Shown: positions 54,001-63,785, numbered from the stretch's first letter. The stretch: DNA of 64,000 nucleotides from Blautia massiliensis (ex Durand et al. 2017) (GCF_001487165.1 NZ_LN913006.1:1916305-1980304); one strand, 5' to 3'. Made by a program: numbers and translations. The notes: generated from the letters alone by a model not told the origin.

Positions 54001-55233
54001 TTAATTCCGTCTAAGTGCCTCGATCGGGCTCAGTTTCGCTGCCTTTTTCGCCGGATAGATTCCGAAGAACACACCTACTGCACAGGAGAACAGCGTAGCC
54101 GCCAGGATGGTTCCCGCACTGATCCCAGGTGTGATGGTCATTCCCATACTGCTGCTGATCACCGCACAGATCACATAGCCGCCTGCAATCCCCAGCACAA
54201 TACCGATCAGCCCGCCTATGATCGTCAGGATCGCCGCCTCCGCAAGGAACTGTAACATAATAGACGAGGTTTTTGCTCCAAGGGATTTCCGGATACCGAT
54301 CTCCCTGGTACGCTCTGTGACGGACACCAGCATGATGTTCATAACACCGATACCACCTACCAGAAGGGAAATTCCTGCAACAAAAGAGATAAACGCAGTC
54401 ACCATGCCAAGCATCTGGTTCATGGATTTCATGACATCCTGGAAGCTCTGTACCTGGAAATATTCATCTCCGGCACACTGGTGACGTCTCTCAAGAAGAT
54501 TTATGATCTTGTCTGCGACCGCCTGAGAATCCAGACTCTTATCAGCCTGAACTATGATCTGATAAAATTCTCCGCTGCTTCCGGTAAAGTCGTCCATGGC
54601 CGTATAAGGCACATTTATGGTCACCGGCATTCCATCGTAAGTATAGCTGACAAAGGTTCCGTTCTCTTTCTGTGTGGTGACTCCGCAAATGCGGAATGTC
54701 TTGGTCAGATCATAGCAGGTAATGTCCAGTGTCATTCCCACTACATCATCCGTTCCGAAAAGCCTCTTCGCATCGGCATCGGAGATCACGCAGACGTTTT
54801 TTCCCTCTTCGATCTCCTTCTGCCCGAAATAGCTTCCGTACTTCACAGAAGCATTGTCCACCAGCTTGGCATCCTGGGCCTCCCCGGTCACTGTAAGATT
54901 AAAATCACCCTTTCCGGTTACGGTCTCGCCTGTATAGGAATCTGAAACATTAACACCTTCCACGCCATCCAGCTCCCGGACTGCATCAATATCTTCCGGC
55001 TCGATCCAGACCTGGTCTGCTATGGCATCATCACTGCAGTAAACAGCGATCTGGCCGCCGCCGATATCATTGATCTCGCTGTTCATCTGATTCTTCGTAC
55101 CCTCACCGATGGACACAATGGCGATCACAGATGCGATACCGATGATGATCCCTAACATGGTGAGAAAGGATCTTCCCTTATTGGCCATGATATTATGGAT
55201 CGCCATTTTGATATATTCATAAATATTACTCAT
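54001..55233 (-). CDS. MacB/YknZ-type ABC exporter permease
   Basis: 410 residues. N-terminal helix in SFLTMLGIIIGIASVIAIVSIGEGT, a large extracellular MacB_PCD domain, then three helices (FVAGISLLVGGIGVMNIMLVS; ILTIIGGLIGIVLGIAGGYVI; AATLFSCAVGVFFGIYPA) and the typical tail KLSPIEALRRN. FtsX/MacB-like permeases of this kind export peptides or macrolides mechanically with an adaptor. Start at 55231-55233 (MSNIYEYIKMA), overlapping the adaptor stop by eight bases. Third gene of the ATPase-adaptor-permease order seen on the minus strand. Confidence 0.93.
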   Translation of the reverse strand: MSNIYEYIKMAIHNIMANKGRSFLTMLGIIIGIASVIAIVSIGEGTKNQMNSEINDIGGGQIAVYCSDDAIADQVWIEPEDIDAVRELDGVEGVNVSDSYTGETVTGKGDFNLTVTGEAQDAKLVDNASVKYGSYFGQKEIEEGKNVCVISDADAKRLFGTDDVVGMTLDITCYDLTKTFRICGVTTQKENGTFVSYTYDGMPVTINVPYTAMDDFTGSSGEFYQIIVQADKSLDSQAVADKIINLLERRHQCAGDEYFQVQSFQDVMKSMNQMLGMVTAFISFVAGISLLVGGIGVMNIMLVSVTERTREIGIRKSLGAKTSSIMLQFLAEAAILTIIGGLIGIVLGIAGGYVICAVISSSMGMTITPGISAGTILAATLFSCAVGVFFGIYPAKKAAKLSPIEALRRN

Positions 55234-57013
55234 CGGCAGTCTCCCCTGTCTCTGCTGCACTGTCACTGTCTGCCGCTGCTGCCTCTGCCTTCATTCCCTC
55301 TTCCAGGGAGCCCAGATCCTCGATGACCTCATCTCCGGCTTTAATGCCATCTGTGATCTCAACAGAGTCCTCGGAACTGATTCCTGTTGTGATATCCTGC
55401 TTCGTGATCACACCATCCTTCAGCACATAACAGAAGGAACCATCCTTGCCGATATTTACCACGCCTGCCGGAAGTGTTACCACATCCTCTGCCTTTTCTG
55501 CATAGATCTTTACCTTCGCATCTACTCCCAGAAAAATATCCTTGTCCGGCTTGTCGATGCTCACTGTGGCAGAGATCAGTGTGGAGCCCTTTTCGTTGGT
55601 TGTCGCAATGTGACTGATCTTAGTCACCTTGCCGGTATATTTCCTGTCGCCAATGGTAATGTCCGCATTCTGGCCTTCCTTTACCTTATCGTAGTCATAC
55701 TTGGACACATTGATATCAACGCTGACCTTATCTGTATTCTGCAGGGTAAAAAGCTCCATTCCCTGTGTTGCCGCTGCGCCCTGCTGGACTGCTGATTTGG
55801 AAATGACGCCGTTAAAATCCGCCGAAATGCCTTTCTTTCCTTCTTCTACCAGTTCTTTCGCAGATTTTGCATCCAGCTCAGTAAGATTGTTGCTGACACG
55901 CATTTTTTCTTTCTCTTCTTCTGTAAGGCTGGCAGAATCCGCCTCTGCAATGGATTTCTGGGAAGCAAGGTCCGACTGCAGATCCGCCAGATCAGAGGTT
56001 GCCTGTTCGATCGCATTCTCAATGGCAGAAGTATCCACTGTACTTCCTGCAGAAGAAGCATCCGCAGATGCATGATCTGTCAGCCCCGATGTTTCCTCTG
56101 AAGCTCCATCGGTAACAAAATCACCGGCTGCACTACTGCTGTAATCGGAATACTCCGGCATTTTTGGCTGGCTGACCTTCTTATCCTCATAAGCTTCCTT
56201 TGCTTCCTGGCAGGTGATCTCTGCCTGACTTCTTGCTGCTTCCGCTTCATCCAGCGCCTGGGCATTCTCATCGCTCTGCTCTGCCTGCCACTGTGCAAAA
56301 GCCATCTGATACCTGGTATCTGCCTGATTATAAGCATTCTGTGCCGTTACATAATCGGAATTCAGCTGTCCCAGCTCCTGCTGGTACTGCGGAAGTGTCT
56401 CATTCTGATATGTAGTCAGCGCTTCTGAATACGCTCTCTGAGTCTCTGCATCCCTGGCAGCCTGGGCCTCTGCCTTTGCCTGGGTCTCCGCCTGAGCCTG
56501 GGCCTGCGCATCTGCCGCAGCCTGAGCCTGTACAGACGCCAGCTGTGATCTCAGGGAAGCCAGATAATTCTGCTGCTCCCTTACCTGCTGTTCCAGACTG
56601 GAAACCTTTGCTTTTGCGCTGTCCTGCTTCTGCCGGGCCTCATTGGATTTATTGATGGAATTTTTGTAATCATACTGTCCGGACTGTACATTCAGCTCTG
56701 CTTTCTGATTATCCCTCTCCAGATCCTTCACTTCAAACTCTATCAGCTTCGTTCCCTTTGAAACCGTATCGCCTTCTGCGAAGGATACGCTTTTGATCTG
56801 TGCGTTCACAGGAGAATAAAAGGTCTTCTGCTCATCACTGACAACGGTTCCGGTTGCATCTACGATCTCCCCCACATCTCCTGTCTCCGCTTTGGTAACA
56901 GCAACCTGCGGAATCTGTGATCCCCCGCGGCCTGCACCTGATGCCGCATAAATACCGCCTGCCACAACAGCCACTGCTGCCACACCGATCACAATCTTTT
57001 TCCCTTTTTTCAT
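55226..57013 (-). CDS. HlyD/MacA-type periplasmic adaptor-like protein (YknX-like), with long coiled coil
   Basis: 595 residues, longer than usual (about 380-450). N-terminal anchor KIVIGVAAVAVVAGGIYAASG, lipoyl-like half (VDATGTVVSDEQKTFYSPVNA), then about 300 residues of Gln/Ala/Glu-rich coiled coil (AQAAADAQAQAQAETQAKAE). The second lipoyl half follows (DFNGVISKSAVQQGAAATQGM), then a beta-barrel (VSVDINVSKYDYDKVKEGQN). The extra length comes from the coiled coil and an acidic Ser/Asp stretch. Spans from the membrane to the exporter partner. Gene lies two bases after the ATPase. Confidence 0.9.
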   Translation of the reverse strand: MKKGKKIVIGVAAVAVVAGGIYAASGAGRGGSQIPQVAVTKAETGDVGEIVDATGTVVSDEQKTFYSPVNAQIKSVSFAEGDTVSKGTKLIEFEVKDLERDNQKAELNVQSGQYDYKNSINKSNEARQKQDSAKAKVSSLEQQVREQQNYLASLRSQLASVQAQAAADAQAQAQAETQAKAEAQAARDAETQRAYSEALTTYQNETLPQYQQELGQLNSDYVTAQNAYNQADTRYQMAFAQWQAEQSDENAQALDEAEAARSQAEITCQEAKEAYEDKKVSQPKMPEYSDYSSSAAGDFVTDGASEETSGLTDHASADASSAGSTVDTSAIENAIEQATSDLADLQSDLASQKSIAEADSASLTEEEKEKMRVSNNLTELDAKSAKELVEEGKKGISADFNGVISKSAVQQGAAATQGMELFTLQNTDKVSVDINVSKYDYDKVKEGQNADITIGDRKYTGKVTKISHIATTNEKGSTLISATVSIDKPDKDIFLGVDAKVKIYAEKAEDVVTLPAGVVNIGKDGSFCYVLKDGVITKQDITTGISSEDSVEITDGIKAGDEVIEDLGSLEEGMKAEAAAADSDSAAETGETADE

Positions 57014-57015
57014 TC

Positions 57016-57723
57016 TTAAGCCTCCTCGACAAATTCCTCATTGATCGTATCTGATTCAATTTTTCCATCCATGATCCGGACCACACGTCTGGCCTGAGCC
57101 GCAATCCCATTATCATGAGTGATCAGGATCAAGGTTTCTCCTGATCTGTGCATTCCCTTCAGGATTTCCATAATTTCCCTGCTGGATGCAGAGTCCAGAT
57201 TTCCCGTTGGTTCATCTGCCAGGATCACCGGCGGCCTGGCTGCGATAGCTCTGGCAATAGCCACACGCTGCTGCTGTCCCCCTGACATTTCGTTTGGCTT
57301 ATGGTCCATACGTTTCTCAAGTCCAACTTTTTTAAGAGATTCCACAGCAAGCTTTCTTCTTGTTTTCCGGTCGATCCCACGATAGATCAGAGGAAGCTCC
57401 ACGTTTTCCAGCGCCGTAAGATTTGCGATCAGATTAAAGCCCTGAAAGATAAAACCAATCTCCTTATTTCGTACCACCGAGAGATCATTATCCTTCATTG
57501 TGGATACATCTGTTCCATTCAGATAATATTTCCCGGAGGTGGGGACATCCAGACAGCCCAGCATGTTCATAAAGGTGGATTTTCCGGAACCGGACTGTCC
57601 GATAATAGCCACAAATTCACCCTTATGGATCTCCAGATTCACATGATCCAGCGCCCGCACCTCATTTTCTCCGGGATTGTAAACCTTGCACAGATCTACT
57701 ACCCGTACCAATGCATCTTCCAT
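57016..57723 (-). CDS. ABC exporter ATPase (MacB/LolD/YknY type)
   Basis: 235 residues. Walker [11 protein letters not shown]-loop and signature [21 protein letters not shown], Walker [13 protein letters not shown], His-switch [27 protein letters not shown] after Walker A is typical of MacB-like ATPases. Start ATG with AAGGAG upstream. First gene of the operon; the pump probably exports peptides or antibiotics. No regulator or resistance gene is adjacent. Confidence 0.95.
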   Translation of the reverse strand: MEDALVRVVDLCKVYNPGENEVRALDHVNLEIHKGEFVAIIGQSGSGKSTFMNMLGCLDVPTSGKYYLNGTDVSTMKDNDLSVVRNKEIGFIFQGFNLIANLTALENVELPLIYRGIDRKTRRKLAVESLKKVGLEKRMDHKPNEMSGGQQQRVAIARAIAARPPVILADEPTGNLDSASSREIMEILKGMHRSGETLILITHDNGIAAQARRVVRIMDGKIESDTINEEFVEEA

Positions 57724-57754
57724 AATAAAATTACTCCTTGTAAAGTAAATCAGT

Positions 57755-57790
57755 CCCAGGCAAGCCCCTCCTCTGCTTATTGCTTTTCGC
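57755..57790 (-). repeat. Dispersed repeat, copy B
   Basis: CGAAAAGCAATAAGCAG on the minus strand (57773-57789), followed by a G-run and CTTGCCTG, matching copy A at 27.93 kb. It lies in the leader of the exporter operon. Confidence 0.55.
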
Positions 57791-57993
57791 CATTGAAACA
57801 GAGAGCTTCCCTGATCAGGTTAAAAATACAGAGCGAAGTCTGCAGGGGATACTGCTGTTTCTCGTCGGAACGCTCCAAGCCAAAACAGCAGCAGGCAGAC
57901 TGCTCTGTCATTTCCGGGAAACCCCCGCTCATTGATCTGTAACGAAAAGATTACCTGAATGTCTTCAAAACTGACGCACATTTATACATCTGT

Positions 57994-59388
57994 TTATGCA
58001 TCAAGTAAAAATGCCTTATATGCCTTGTATGCCTCATATACATCCGCCTTGCTGGTAACCTCCCACGGAGCATGCATACTCAGCACTGCCACGCCACTGT
58101 CGATAACCTCCATTCCGTAAAGTGCCGCAATATAAGCGATGGTTCCGCCTCCGCCAAAATCAACCTTTCCAAGCTCTGCTGTCTGGAAAGCAACATTGTG
58201 ATCATCAAAAATCCTGCGAACTCTTGCAACGTACTCTGCATTGGCATCGTTGGAACCGGATTTTCCTCTTGCTCCGGTGAACTTGTTAAGAACGATACCG
58301 CGTCCAAGATATGCTGCATTCTTTTTCTCAAAAGCCTCACCATAGGCCGGATCATAGCCGGCACTTACATCGGAAGAAAGCATGCTGGAATTACGGAGAG
58401 CTCTTCTTAATGCAAGCTCGGAATAGCAGCCCATTCCGTCCAGAAGCTCTGCCACGCTGTTCTCAAAAAATCTGGACTGCATGCCTGTGGCACCAACGCT
58501 TCCGATCTCTTCCTTATCTACAAGGAGACAGCAGCCGGTACGCTTCGGTGTCTCCTCCATCTCCAGCATTGCCGCAAGGGATGTGTAAGCGCATACACGG
58601 TCATCCTGTCCATATGCTGCGATCATGCTGCGGTCAAGTCCACAGTCTCTTGCCTTTCCTGCCGGAACGATCTCCAGCTCTGCTGAAAGAAAGTCTTCTT
58701 CCTCAATACCATATTTCTCATTTAAAATCTTCAGCACATTCTGTTTTACCGCATCCTTTTTTGAATCATCCGGAAGCTCTGCAAGAGGTCTGCTGCCGAT
58801 CAGGATATCCAGCATCTCACCCTCAATAACCTCTGCTGCCTTTTTCTGGAGCTGTTTTCCGGAAAGATGTATCAGAAGATCTGTGATGTAAAGTACCGGA
58901 TCCTCCGCATCCTCGCCAATGCTGATCTCCACAATGCTTCCGTCCTTCTTTGCAACAACACCATGCATGGCAAGAGGCAGTGTCACCCACTGGTATTTCT
59001 TTACACCACCATAATAATGAGTATCCAGATAAGCCAGATCCGTATCCTCGTACAAAGGATTCTGCTTAACATCCAGTCGCGGAGAGTCGATATGTGCACA
59101 GAGAATACTCATACCTCCGGAAAGCTCTTCGGTTCCTACATGAAACAGAGCAACGATCTTCTTCATCCCTACCGCATAAACCTTGTCACCGGCCTTGATC
59201 TTCTCGCCTTTTTCAAGCTTCGCCTCAAGAGATTCATATCCGGCAGCCTCTGCTTCCTTTACGATTTCTGCAACACATTCACGTTCTGTTTTTCCTTTAT
59301 CAAGAAATTCTCTGTAAGCCTTTGCAAGCTTCTCCATTTCTGTCTCTTCTGCTTCCTTATAAGAAAGCCATGCATTTCTTCTTTCCAT
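57994..59388 (-). CDS. M18 family aminopeptidase
   Basis: 464 residues. Cytosolic zinc aminopeptidase (aspartyl aminopeptidase/ApeA branch). Metal-site motifs: ILCAHIDSPRLDVK with the first His and Asp, VDKEEIGSVGATGM with the catalytic Glu pair, and the C-terminal SMHAPWEVTSKADVY with the last His. YYGGVKKYQW after the first motif is typical for M18. Start MERRNAWLSY with AAAGG upstream. Standalone gene; likely peptide turnover. Confidence 0.95.
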   Translation of the reverse strand: MERRNAWLSYKEAEETEMEKLAKAYREFLDKGKTERECVAEIVKEAEAAGYESLEAKLEKGEKIKAGDKVYAVGMKKIVALFHVGTEELSGGMSILCAHIDSPRLDVKQNPLYEDTDLAYLDTHYYGGVKKYQWVTLPLAMHGVVAKKDGSIVEISIGEDAEDPVLYITDLLIHLSGKQLQKKAAEVIEGEMLDILIGSRPLAELPDDSKKDAVKQNVLKILNEKYGIEEEDFLSAELEIVPAGKARDCGLDRSMIAAYGQDDRVCAYTSLAAMLEMEETPKRTGCCLLVDKEEIGSVGATGMQSRFFENSVAELLDGMGCYSELALRRALRNSSMLSSDVSAGYDPAYGEAFEKKNAAYLGRGIVLNKFTGARGKSGSNDANAEYVARVRRIFDDHNVAFQTAELGKVDFGGGGTIAYIAALYGMEVIDSGVAVLSMHAPWEVTSKADVYEAYKAYKAFLLDA

Positions 59389-59649
59389 TTTAGTGGTCCA
59401 CCTTTCTTTATAGCTTCCGGCAGCTGCCGTTTCTCATCATATTATCTGCAATCTGTCTACTATTATAGGTCAAACATTTACGAATTTCCACCGCAATTCC
59501 CATTCTTTACAAAATCTTTATGATTCGTTATAGTAGTTCTTAAGAATTGACCCTGTATCCAAAATTTTCAGGTATCTTACACACGGAAGGCTTTCTGTTT
59601 CACCGTAAACTTTACCTGTATGCTCCAACAGGGCAAAGGAGGAAACAAC

Positions 59650-61362
59650 ATGCAAGCATCTGCTCAGCTAAAAGAGCTTCTTCACAGCATCAACCGCAAA
59701 AGCTATCCTGCATACAAGTCTCTGCGGGGTGCATACCAGTTTGACCGTTATATTTTGTCCATTGACCACGTGCAGGGGGATCCTTTTGCCTCTCCCTCTC
59801 ACATCAGTGTGAAGCTTTCCCACCGAGACACCGGATTTCCGGCAGAATATTATAAGGATTCCCTGACCCGCATCACACTGGGAGACTTTCTGAACCGCCA
59901 GTTTGAACAGCAGGTAAACCGTTATACCTTCCGTGCAAAAGGCTCCGGAAAAAGCGGCCTGATCTCAGTAAGCCACTGTGGTCAGGAGGTTCTTGCACGT
60001 ACCGCCTGTGAAATAACGGAAAAAGGCATCACTGCCCGTTTTTTCATCGGTTTCCCGGCCAATGGCAGAACCATCAACTCTCCCGAACTGGAAAAAATCC
60101 TCTTCGATTTTCTTCCGGTCTGTATTCACAAGGCATTTTTTTACCGGAATCTTGACCCGGAAGCGCTGAGAAAAGCCATCTGCCTTGCCGAAGATCAGGC
60201 ATTTATCCGTCAGGAGCTGAAAAAACGTTCTCTGGCTGCCTTTGTCAGTGACGGCGCTATCCTCCCCAGGGAAAGCGGCATCTCTTCACGCCCGATGAAA
60301 AACTCTGTTCCTTTTGTTTCTCCGGAAAGCCTGAGGGTTTCCATGGAGCTGCCCCACAGAGGAACCATCACAGGCATGGGCATTCCCTGCGGCATCACAT
60401 TGATCGTAGGTGGCGGCTACCATGGCAAATCCACCTTACTTAACGCACTGGAGCTGGGAATTTACGATCACATTTCCGGCGATGGCCGGGAGTATGTCAT
60501 TACCGATCCTTCTGCTCAGAAGCTTCGCTCTGAGGACGGCCGTTTTATCAAAGATGTGGACATTTCTCTTTTTATCAACGATCTTCCAAATAAAAAAGAC
60601 ACCCTCTGCTTTTCTACAGAGGATGCCAGCGGCAGCACTTCACAGGCTGCCGGTATCGTGGAAAGTATGGAGGCCGGAAGTAAAGTCTTTCTCCTTGACG
60701 AGGATACCTCTGCCACCAACTTTATGGTCCGTGATTCCTTCATGCAGCGGGTGATCTGCCGGGAAAAGGAGCCCATCACTCCATTTCTGGAACGTGCCCG
60801 GGATCTCTATGAAAAGGCAGAGATCTCCACTATCCTGGTTGCCGGAAGCTCCGGAGCTTTTTTCCATATTGCGGATACTGTGATCCAGATGGATAATTAT
60901 CATCCGGTGGACATCACAGCAGTCACCAAAAAGCTCTGTCAGGAATATCCTCTCTCAGACATTGAGGCCCCTGCATTCCGCCTTCCGGAAAGCCATCGCA
61001 TCATGACCAGGGCCAAAGTGGCTCCATCCCGCCACAGCCGTCCCGGACAGCCGGAAAGACTGAAAACCAAGGTTCACGGCAAAGATGGCTTTTCTCTTGG
61101 AAAAACCGAAGTGGATCTCCGCTATGTGGAGCAGCTGATCGACTCCGAGCAAACTGCATCCCTGGCGTTGCTTCTGAAATATGCCTGCGAACATCTCATT
61201 GACGGAAAACGTACTCTGCCGGAGATCATCACTTATCTGGATACTCAGCTGAAAAGGCAGGGATTGTCCTTCTTCTCGGAAGGCTCTTATATTCCATGCG
61301 GTTATGCCATGCCCAGGATCCAGGAAATATATTCCTGCTTTAACCGCTATCGCAGGCCGTAG
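59650..61362 (+). CDS. ABC-ATPase domain-containing protein (DUF2791/DUF1465-like large P-loop family)
   Basis: 570 residues. The central P-loop reads TLIVGGGYHGKSTLLNALELG near residue 260, which has GGGxxGKST rather than classic Walker A. KVFLLDEDTSATNFM near residue 365 is the Walker B. The N-terminal half contains PFASPSHISVKLSHRD, FRAKGSGKSGLISV and GFPANGRTIN. This is a known conserved family of predicted ABC-class ATPases without assigned function, found in bacteria and some eukaryotes. ATG at 59650 with AAAGGAGG. Followed by its own terminator. Confidence 0.88.
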   Translation: MQASAQLKELLHSINRKSYPAYKSLRGAYQFDRYILSIDHVQGDPFASPSHISVKLSHRDTGFPAEYYKDSLTRITLGDFLNRQFEQQVNRYTFRAKGSGKSGLISVSHCGQEVLARTACEITEKGITARFFIGFPANGRTINSPELEKILFDFLPVCIHKAFFYRNLDPEALRKAICLAEDQAFIRQELKKRSLAAFVSDGAILPRESGISSRPMKNSVPFVSPESLRVSMELPHRGTITGMGIPCGITLIVGGGYHGKSTLLNALELGIYDHISGDGREYVITDPSAQKLRSEDGRFIKDVDISLFINDLPNKKDTLCFSTEDASGSTSQAAGIVESMEAGSKVFLLDEDTSATNFMVRDSFMQRVICREKEPITPFLERARDLYEKAEISTILVAGSSGAFFHIADTVIQMDNYHPVDITAVTKKLCQEYPLSDIEAPAFRLPESHRIMTRAKVAPSRHSRPGQPERLKTKVHGKDGFSLGKTEVDLRYVEQLIDSEQTASLALLLKYACEHLIDGKRTLPEIITYLDTQLKRQGLSFFSEGSYIPCGYAMPRIQEIYSCFNRYRRP

Positions 61363-61401
61363 CTGTGCCTGAAGCTGTATATCCAATAAATCTCAGACAA
61401 C

Positions 61402-61463
61402 CAAAAAACGCTGCCGATAAACATTGGAAATCTTTATCTCCTCTGTCATTCGGCAGTTTTTTT
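61402..61463 (+). terminator. Terminator of the ABC-ATPase gene
   Basis: Arms CTGCCGA (61411-61417) and TCGGCAG (61450-61456), long loop, seven-T run. Confidence 0.75.
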
Positions 61464-61473
61464 CTGCAATGCA

Positions 61474-61519
61474 AAACCACCGTCCTGTCGGCTCTGTCTT
61501 GCCAATGGAACGGTGGTTT
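61474..61519. repeat. Perfect 10-bp hairpin in the gap before the histidine phosphatase
   Basis: AAACCACCGT (61474-61483) and ACGGTGGTTT (61510-61519). With no T-run on the plus strand it may end the minus-strand transcript. The 383-base gap 61363-61746 otherwise holds the terminator at 61.4 kb and an A/T-rich stretch with no gene. Confidence 0.5.
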
Positions 61520-61746
61520 ATCTTCATACATATTTTAGGGAAAGGAAAGAGTTTTTCTTAAGAGCTTCTGTTCTCTTAAGATGTTTATATCATACAGGAT
61601 AAATGTGAGAGAAATTTGTACAATTTCTAATAAATTTATAAAATTTATTAACGAAGTCTAATCATTTTCCAAAATAATCCTGCTGATCATTATTTACCAT
61701 GGTCTTCCAGAAAAAGCCGAAATATTACAGCCGTTTCTTTCGCTTT

Positions 61747-62478
61747 TTAGTCGTGTCTCTGCTCTTTGTTATCATATGTCTCACAGAATCTGGCAGCAAA
61801 AGCCGGCGGCTCCTGATGCGCATACAAATGAGAAATGTCTCCAAAAGAGCTCATACGGAAGGACGCGATCCCTTTTCGCCTCTCCTCTGTAACAATGGTG
61901 CTCACTGATGACGGCGCCGCACAGAAATTCTGCAGCATCACCAGCGGAGAGATACTGAGAAGATAGCTGATGAGTACACAGCTTACACCGAAATGGCAGA
62001 AAAACACAAGCGTATCTTCATTGGCTTTTTCTGCTCTGTAATAATGTCCTTCCCGCACATAGCCATGCTCTGCCAGAACTTTATCAAAATTCTGTGTGAC
62101 CCAGTCATACTCTTCTTTCATTTTTCCCTCTCGCAGGATGTCATTATCCCACCAGCGGTCAAAGCTGTAGAAATTTTCGATTTTCGTCCAGTCCTGTGGA
62201 AGCCAGTCCCAGGGAATGATCTTTTCCCCATGAAGATCCGGTCTTCTGATCTTTACGTCGAATTCTCTCAGCCACTTGCATTCTGTAGCTGTTCTTCCGT
62301 TTTTCTTCAGTGTGCAGGATGCGGTATCCTTTGCTCTTCCAAGCGGAGAAACATAAAAATCCCTGACATCAAGAGCTGCGATCTTTTCAGAAAGAAATTC
62401 CGCTTCCTTCCAGCCCTTTTCGGTCAGGGAATCTATTGTGTAATCCGGGTCTCCATGTCGTATAAAAAGTAATTTCAT
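61747..62478 (-). CDS. Histidine phosphatase family protein
   Basis: 243 residues. N-terminal LLFIRHGDPDYTIDSLTEKG contains the RHG catalytic triplet; FYVSPLGRAKDTA carries the second Arg; VFFCHFGVSCVLIS has the second catalytic His. The branch with a Trp-rich insert (PWDWLPQDWTKIENFYSFDRWW) is common in Firmicutes and of unknown substrate. Probably a phosphoester or nucleotide phosphatase. Start MKLLFIRHGDP. Independent of neighbours. Confidence 0.92.
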   Translation of the reverse strand: MKLLFIRHGDPDYTIDSLTEKGWKEAEFLSEKIAALDVRDFYVSPLGRAKDTASCTLKKNGRTATECKWLREFDVKIRRPDLHGEKIIPWDWLPQDWTKIENFYSFDRWWDNDILREGKMKEEYDWVTQNFDKVLAEHGYVREGHYYRAEKANEDTLVFFCHFGVSCVLISYLLSISPLVMLQNFCAAPSSVSTIVTEERRKGIASFRMSSFGDISHLYAHQEPPAFAARFCETYDNKEQRHD

Positions 62479-62566
62479 CTTTTGGTATCCTCCATTTCAT
62501 AACCTGGATTTCCATTATATTCTTATTTTTTCAGTTGTCAATTCCTGATAGCTTCTGCTGCAAGGA

Positions 62567-62977
62567 TCAAACCTGATCCGCGGTTTCTCCATGGAGCACA
62601 GCCTGCTGCTCCCTCAGCTCATAAACTGCCTTTTTCAATGCCTGAAAGCTCTCCTCACTGATTATGTGCTCGATCCTGCAGGCATCATGAATCGCTGTTT
62701 TTTCCTGGACTCCCAGTATCATCAGCCAGGAAGAGATCAGCTGATGACGTTCATATACCTTATCGGCAATCTTATGTCCATCCTCTGTCAGACGGATATC
62801 TCCGTTGTCGGCTACTGTGATGAGATTTTTCTGGCGAAGATTCTTCATGGCAACACTGACACTCGGTTTCTTAAAGCCCATCTCTGCCGCGATATCCACA
62901 GCTCTTACAAGAGAGCTCCTGTTTCCAAGGATCAGGATCGTTTCCAAATAATCTTCAGATGATTCATTTGATCTCAC
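62567..62977 (-). CDS. DtxR/MntR family metal-dependent regulator
   Basis: 136 residues, MntR-length (no SH3 domain). Winged helix at the start (SEDYLETILILGNRSSLVRA, VDIAAEMGFKKPSVSVAMKNL) and dimerisation/metal region with RHQLISSWLMILGV and ACRIEHIISEESF, including the His and Glu expected as metal ligands. It would repress metal uptake genes when Mn2+ or Fe2+ is bound. Located near a Mn-linked antiporter only in the broad sense (17 kb away). Start MRSNESSEDY with GGGAGG upstream and a palindrome beyond it. Confidence 0.9.
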   Translation of the reverse strand: MRSNESSEDYLETILILGNRSSLVRAVDIAAEMGFKKPSVSVAMKNLRQKNLITVADNGDIRLTEDGHKIADKVYERHQLISSWLMILGVQEKTAIHDACRIEHIISEESFQALKKAVYELREQQAVLHGETADQV

Positions 62978-63008
62978 GTTATTTACACCTCCCTCGGTTT
63001 GTTAAAAC

Positions 63009-63019
63009 TAACCAAGTTA
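63009..63019. promoter_or_regulatory. Palindrome TAACCAAGTTA, candidate operator of the DtxR-type regulator
   Basis: TAAC-CAA-GTTA centred 37 bases before the start codon, in the gap to the TetR gene. DtxR-type repressors often bind such T-rich/A-rich palindromes and autoregulate. Based on position and symmetry only. Confidence 0.45.
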
Positions 63020-63054
63020 ATCATAACATACTTTAGGAGAATGAGCAATGGTTT

Positions 63055-63639
63055 TTAATGCTTTCTGTTTAGTTCTGCCTCAATTGCCAGAAGGCACTGG
63101 CTGGAACATATCTGCAGAATTCTGGAAATTTCCAGGAGTTTTTCCCTAGAGCAGTTTCCCCGGAGCAGTTCACAATATCCCTGAAATTTCATCTGTACCA
63201 GGATATGTACCAGCTCGTGATCAACTTCTTGTCCACATTCCTTTTGAAAGCGTTCATTAAGGATCTGCTCCATTTTCGTACAGGCATCCTCACGGAAATT
63301 CACATATCTGGTACCTTCAGCTCCATCTATGAGGATTTTTGCGATGTCCCTGTTTTCCCAGATAAATTCCATAAGTATCCTGTCATATTCTTCCGGATGC
63401 AGTTGTTTTTCCTGATCCGTAAAGTCTCCCATGATCCGCTTCAGATCCTCTACCGTCTCTTCCACGATTTCTTCAAAAAGAGCTGCTTTACTTTCAAAAA
63501 AGAAATATAGCGCTCCCGTAGTCACCTCTGCTTTTTTGCAGATCGCACGAAGAGAAGCCTTCAGAAATCCCCTGTCTCTGAATTCTTCCTTCCCCGCTTC
63601 CAGAAGTCTGCTCCGCACAGCATTTTCTGATTTTTCCAT
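63055..63639 (-). CDS. TetR-family transcriptional regulator
   Basis: 194 residues. N-terminal helix-turn-helix with SRLLEAGKEEFRDRGFLKAS, AICKKAEVTTGALYFFFESK and ALFEEIVEE, the classic TetR shape. The C-terminal ligand domain is helical and ends IEAELNRKH. Start MEKSENAVR with GGAGTG. It ends 77 bases before the DtxR gene start. No efflux pump is directly adjacent, so the regulon is unknown. Confidence 0.92.
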   Translation of the reverse strand: MEKSENAVRSRLLEAGKEEFRDRGFLKASLRAICKKAEVTTGALYFFFESKAALFEEIVEETVEDLKRIMGDFTDQEKQLHPEEYDRILMEFIWENRDIAKILIDGAEGTRYVNFREDACTKMEQILNERFQKECGQEVDHELVHILVQMKFQGYCELLRGNCSREKLLEISRILQICSSQCLLAIEAELNRKH

Positions 63640-63785
63640 ATTTTACGCACTCCATCATTTTTCCTGCATTCCGCTTTGCAGGAAAATTCCGCTTATTTCT
63701 GACCAGCTGTTAATTTTTTAGCAATCTGATCTTACTGATATTTTACCTTAAATCGCTGAAAAAAGAAAGTATTTTGTACCCCGTG

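Noticed and set aside
57724..57993. Structured leader of the exporter operon as a riboswitch
   Set aside because: Several short inverted segments exist but no known conserved core could be matched.
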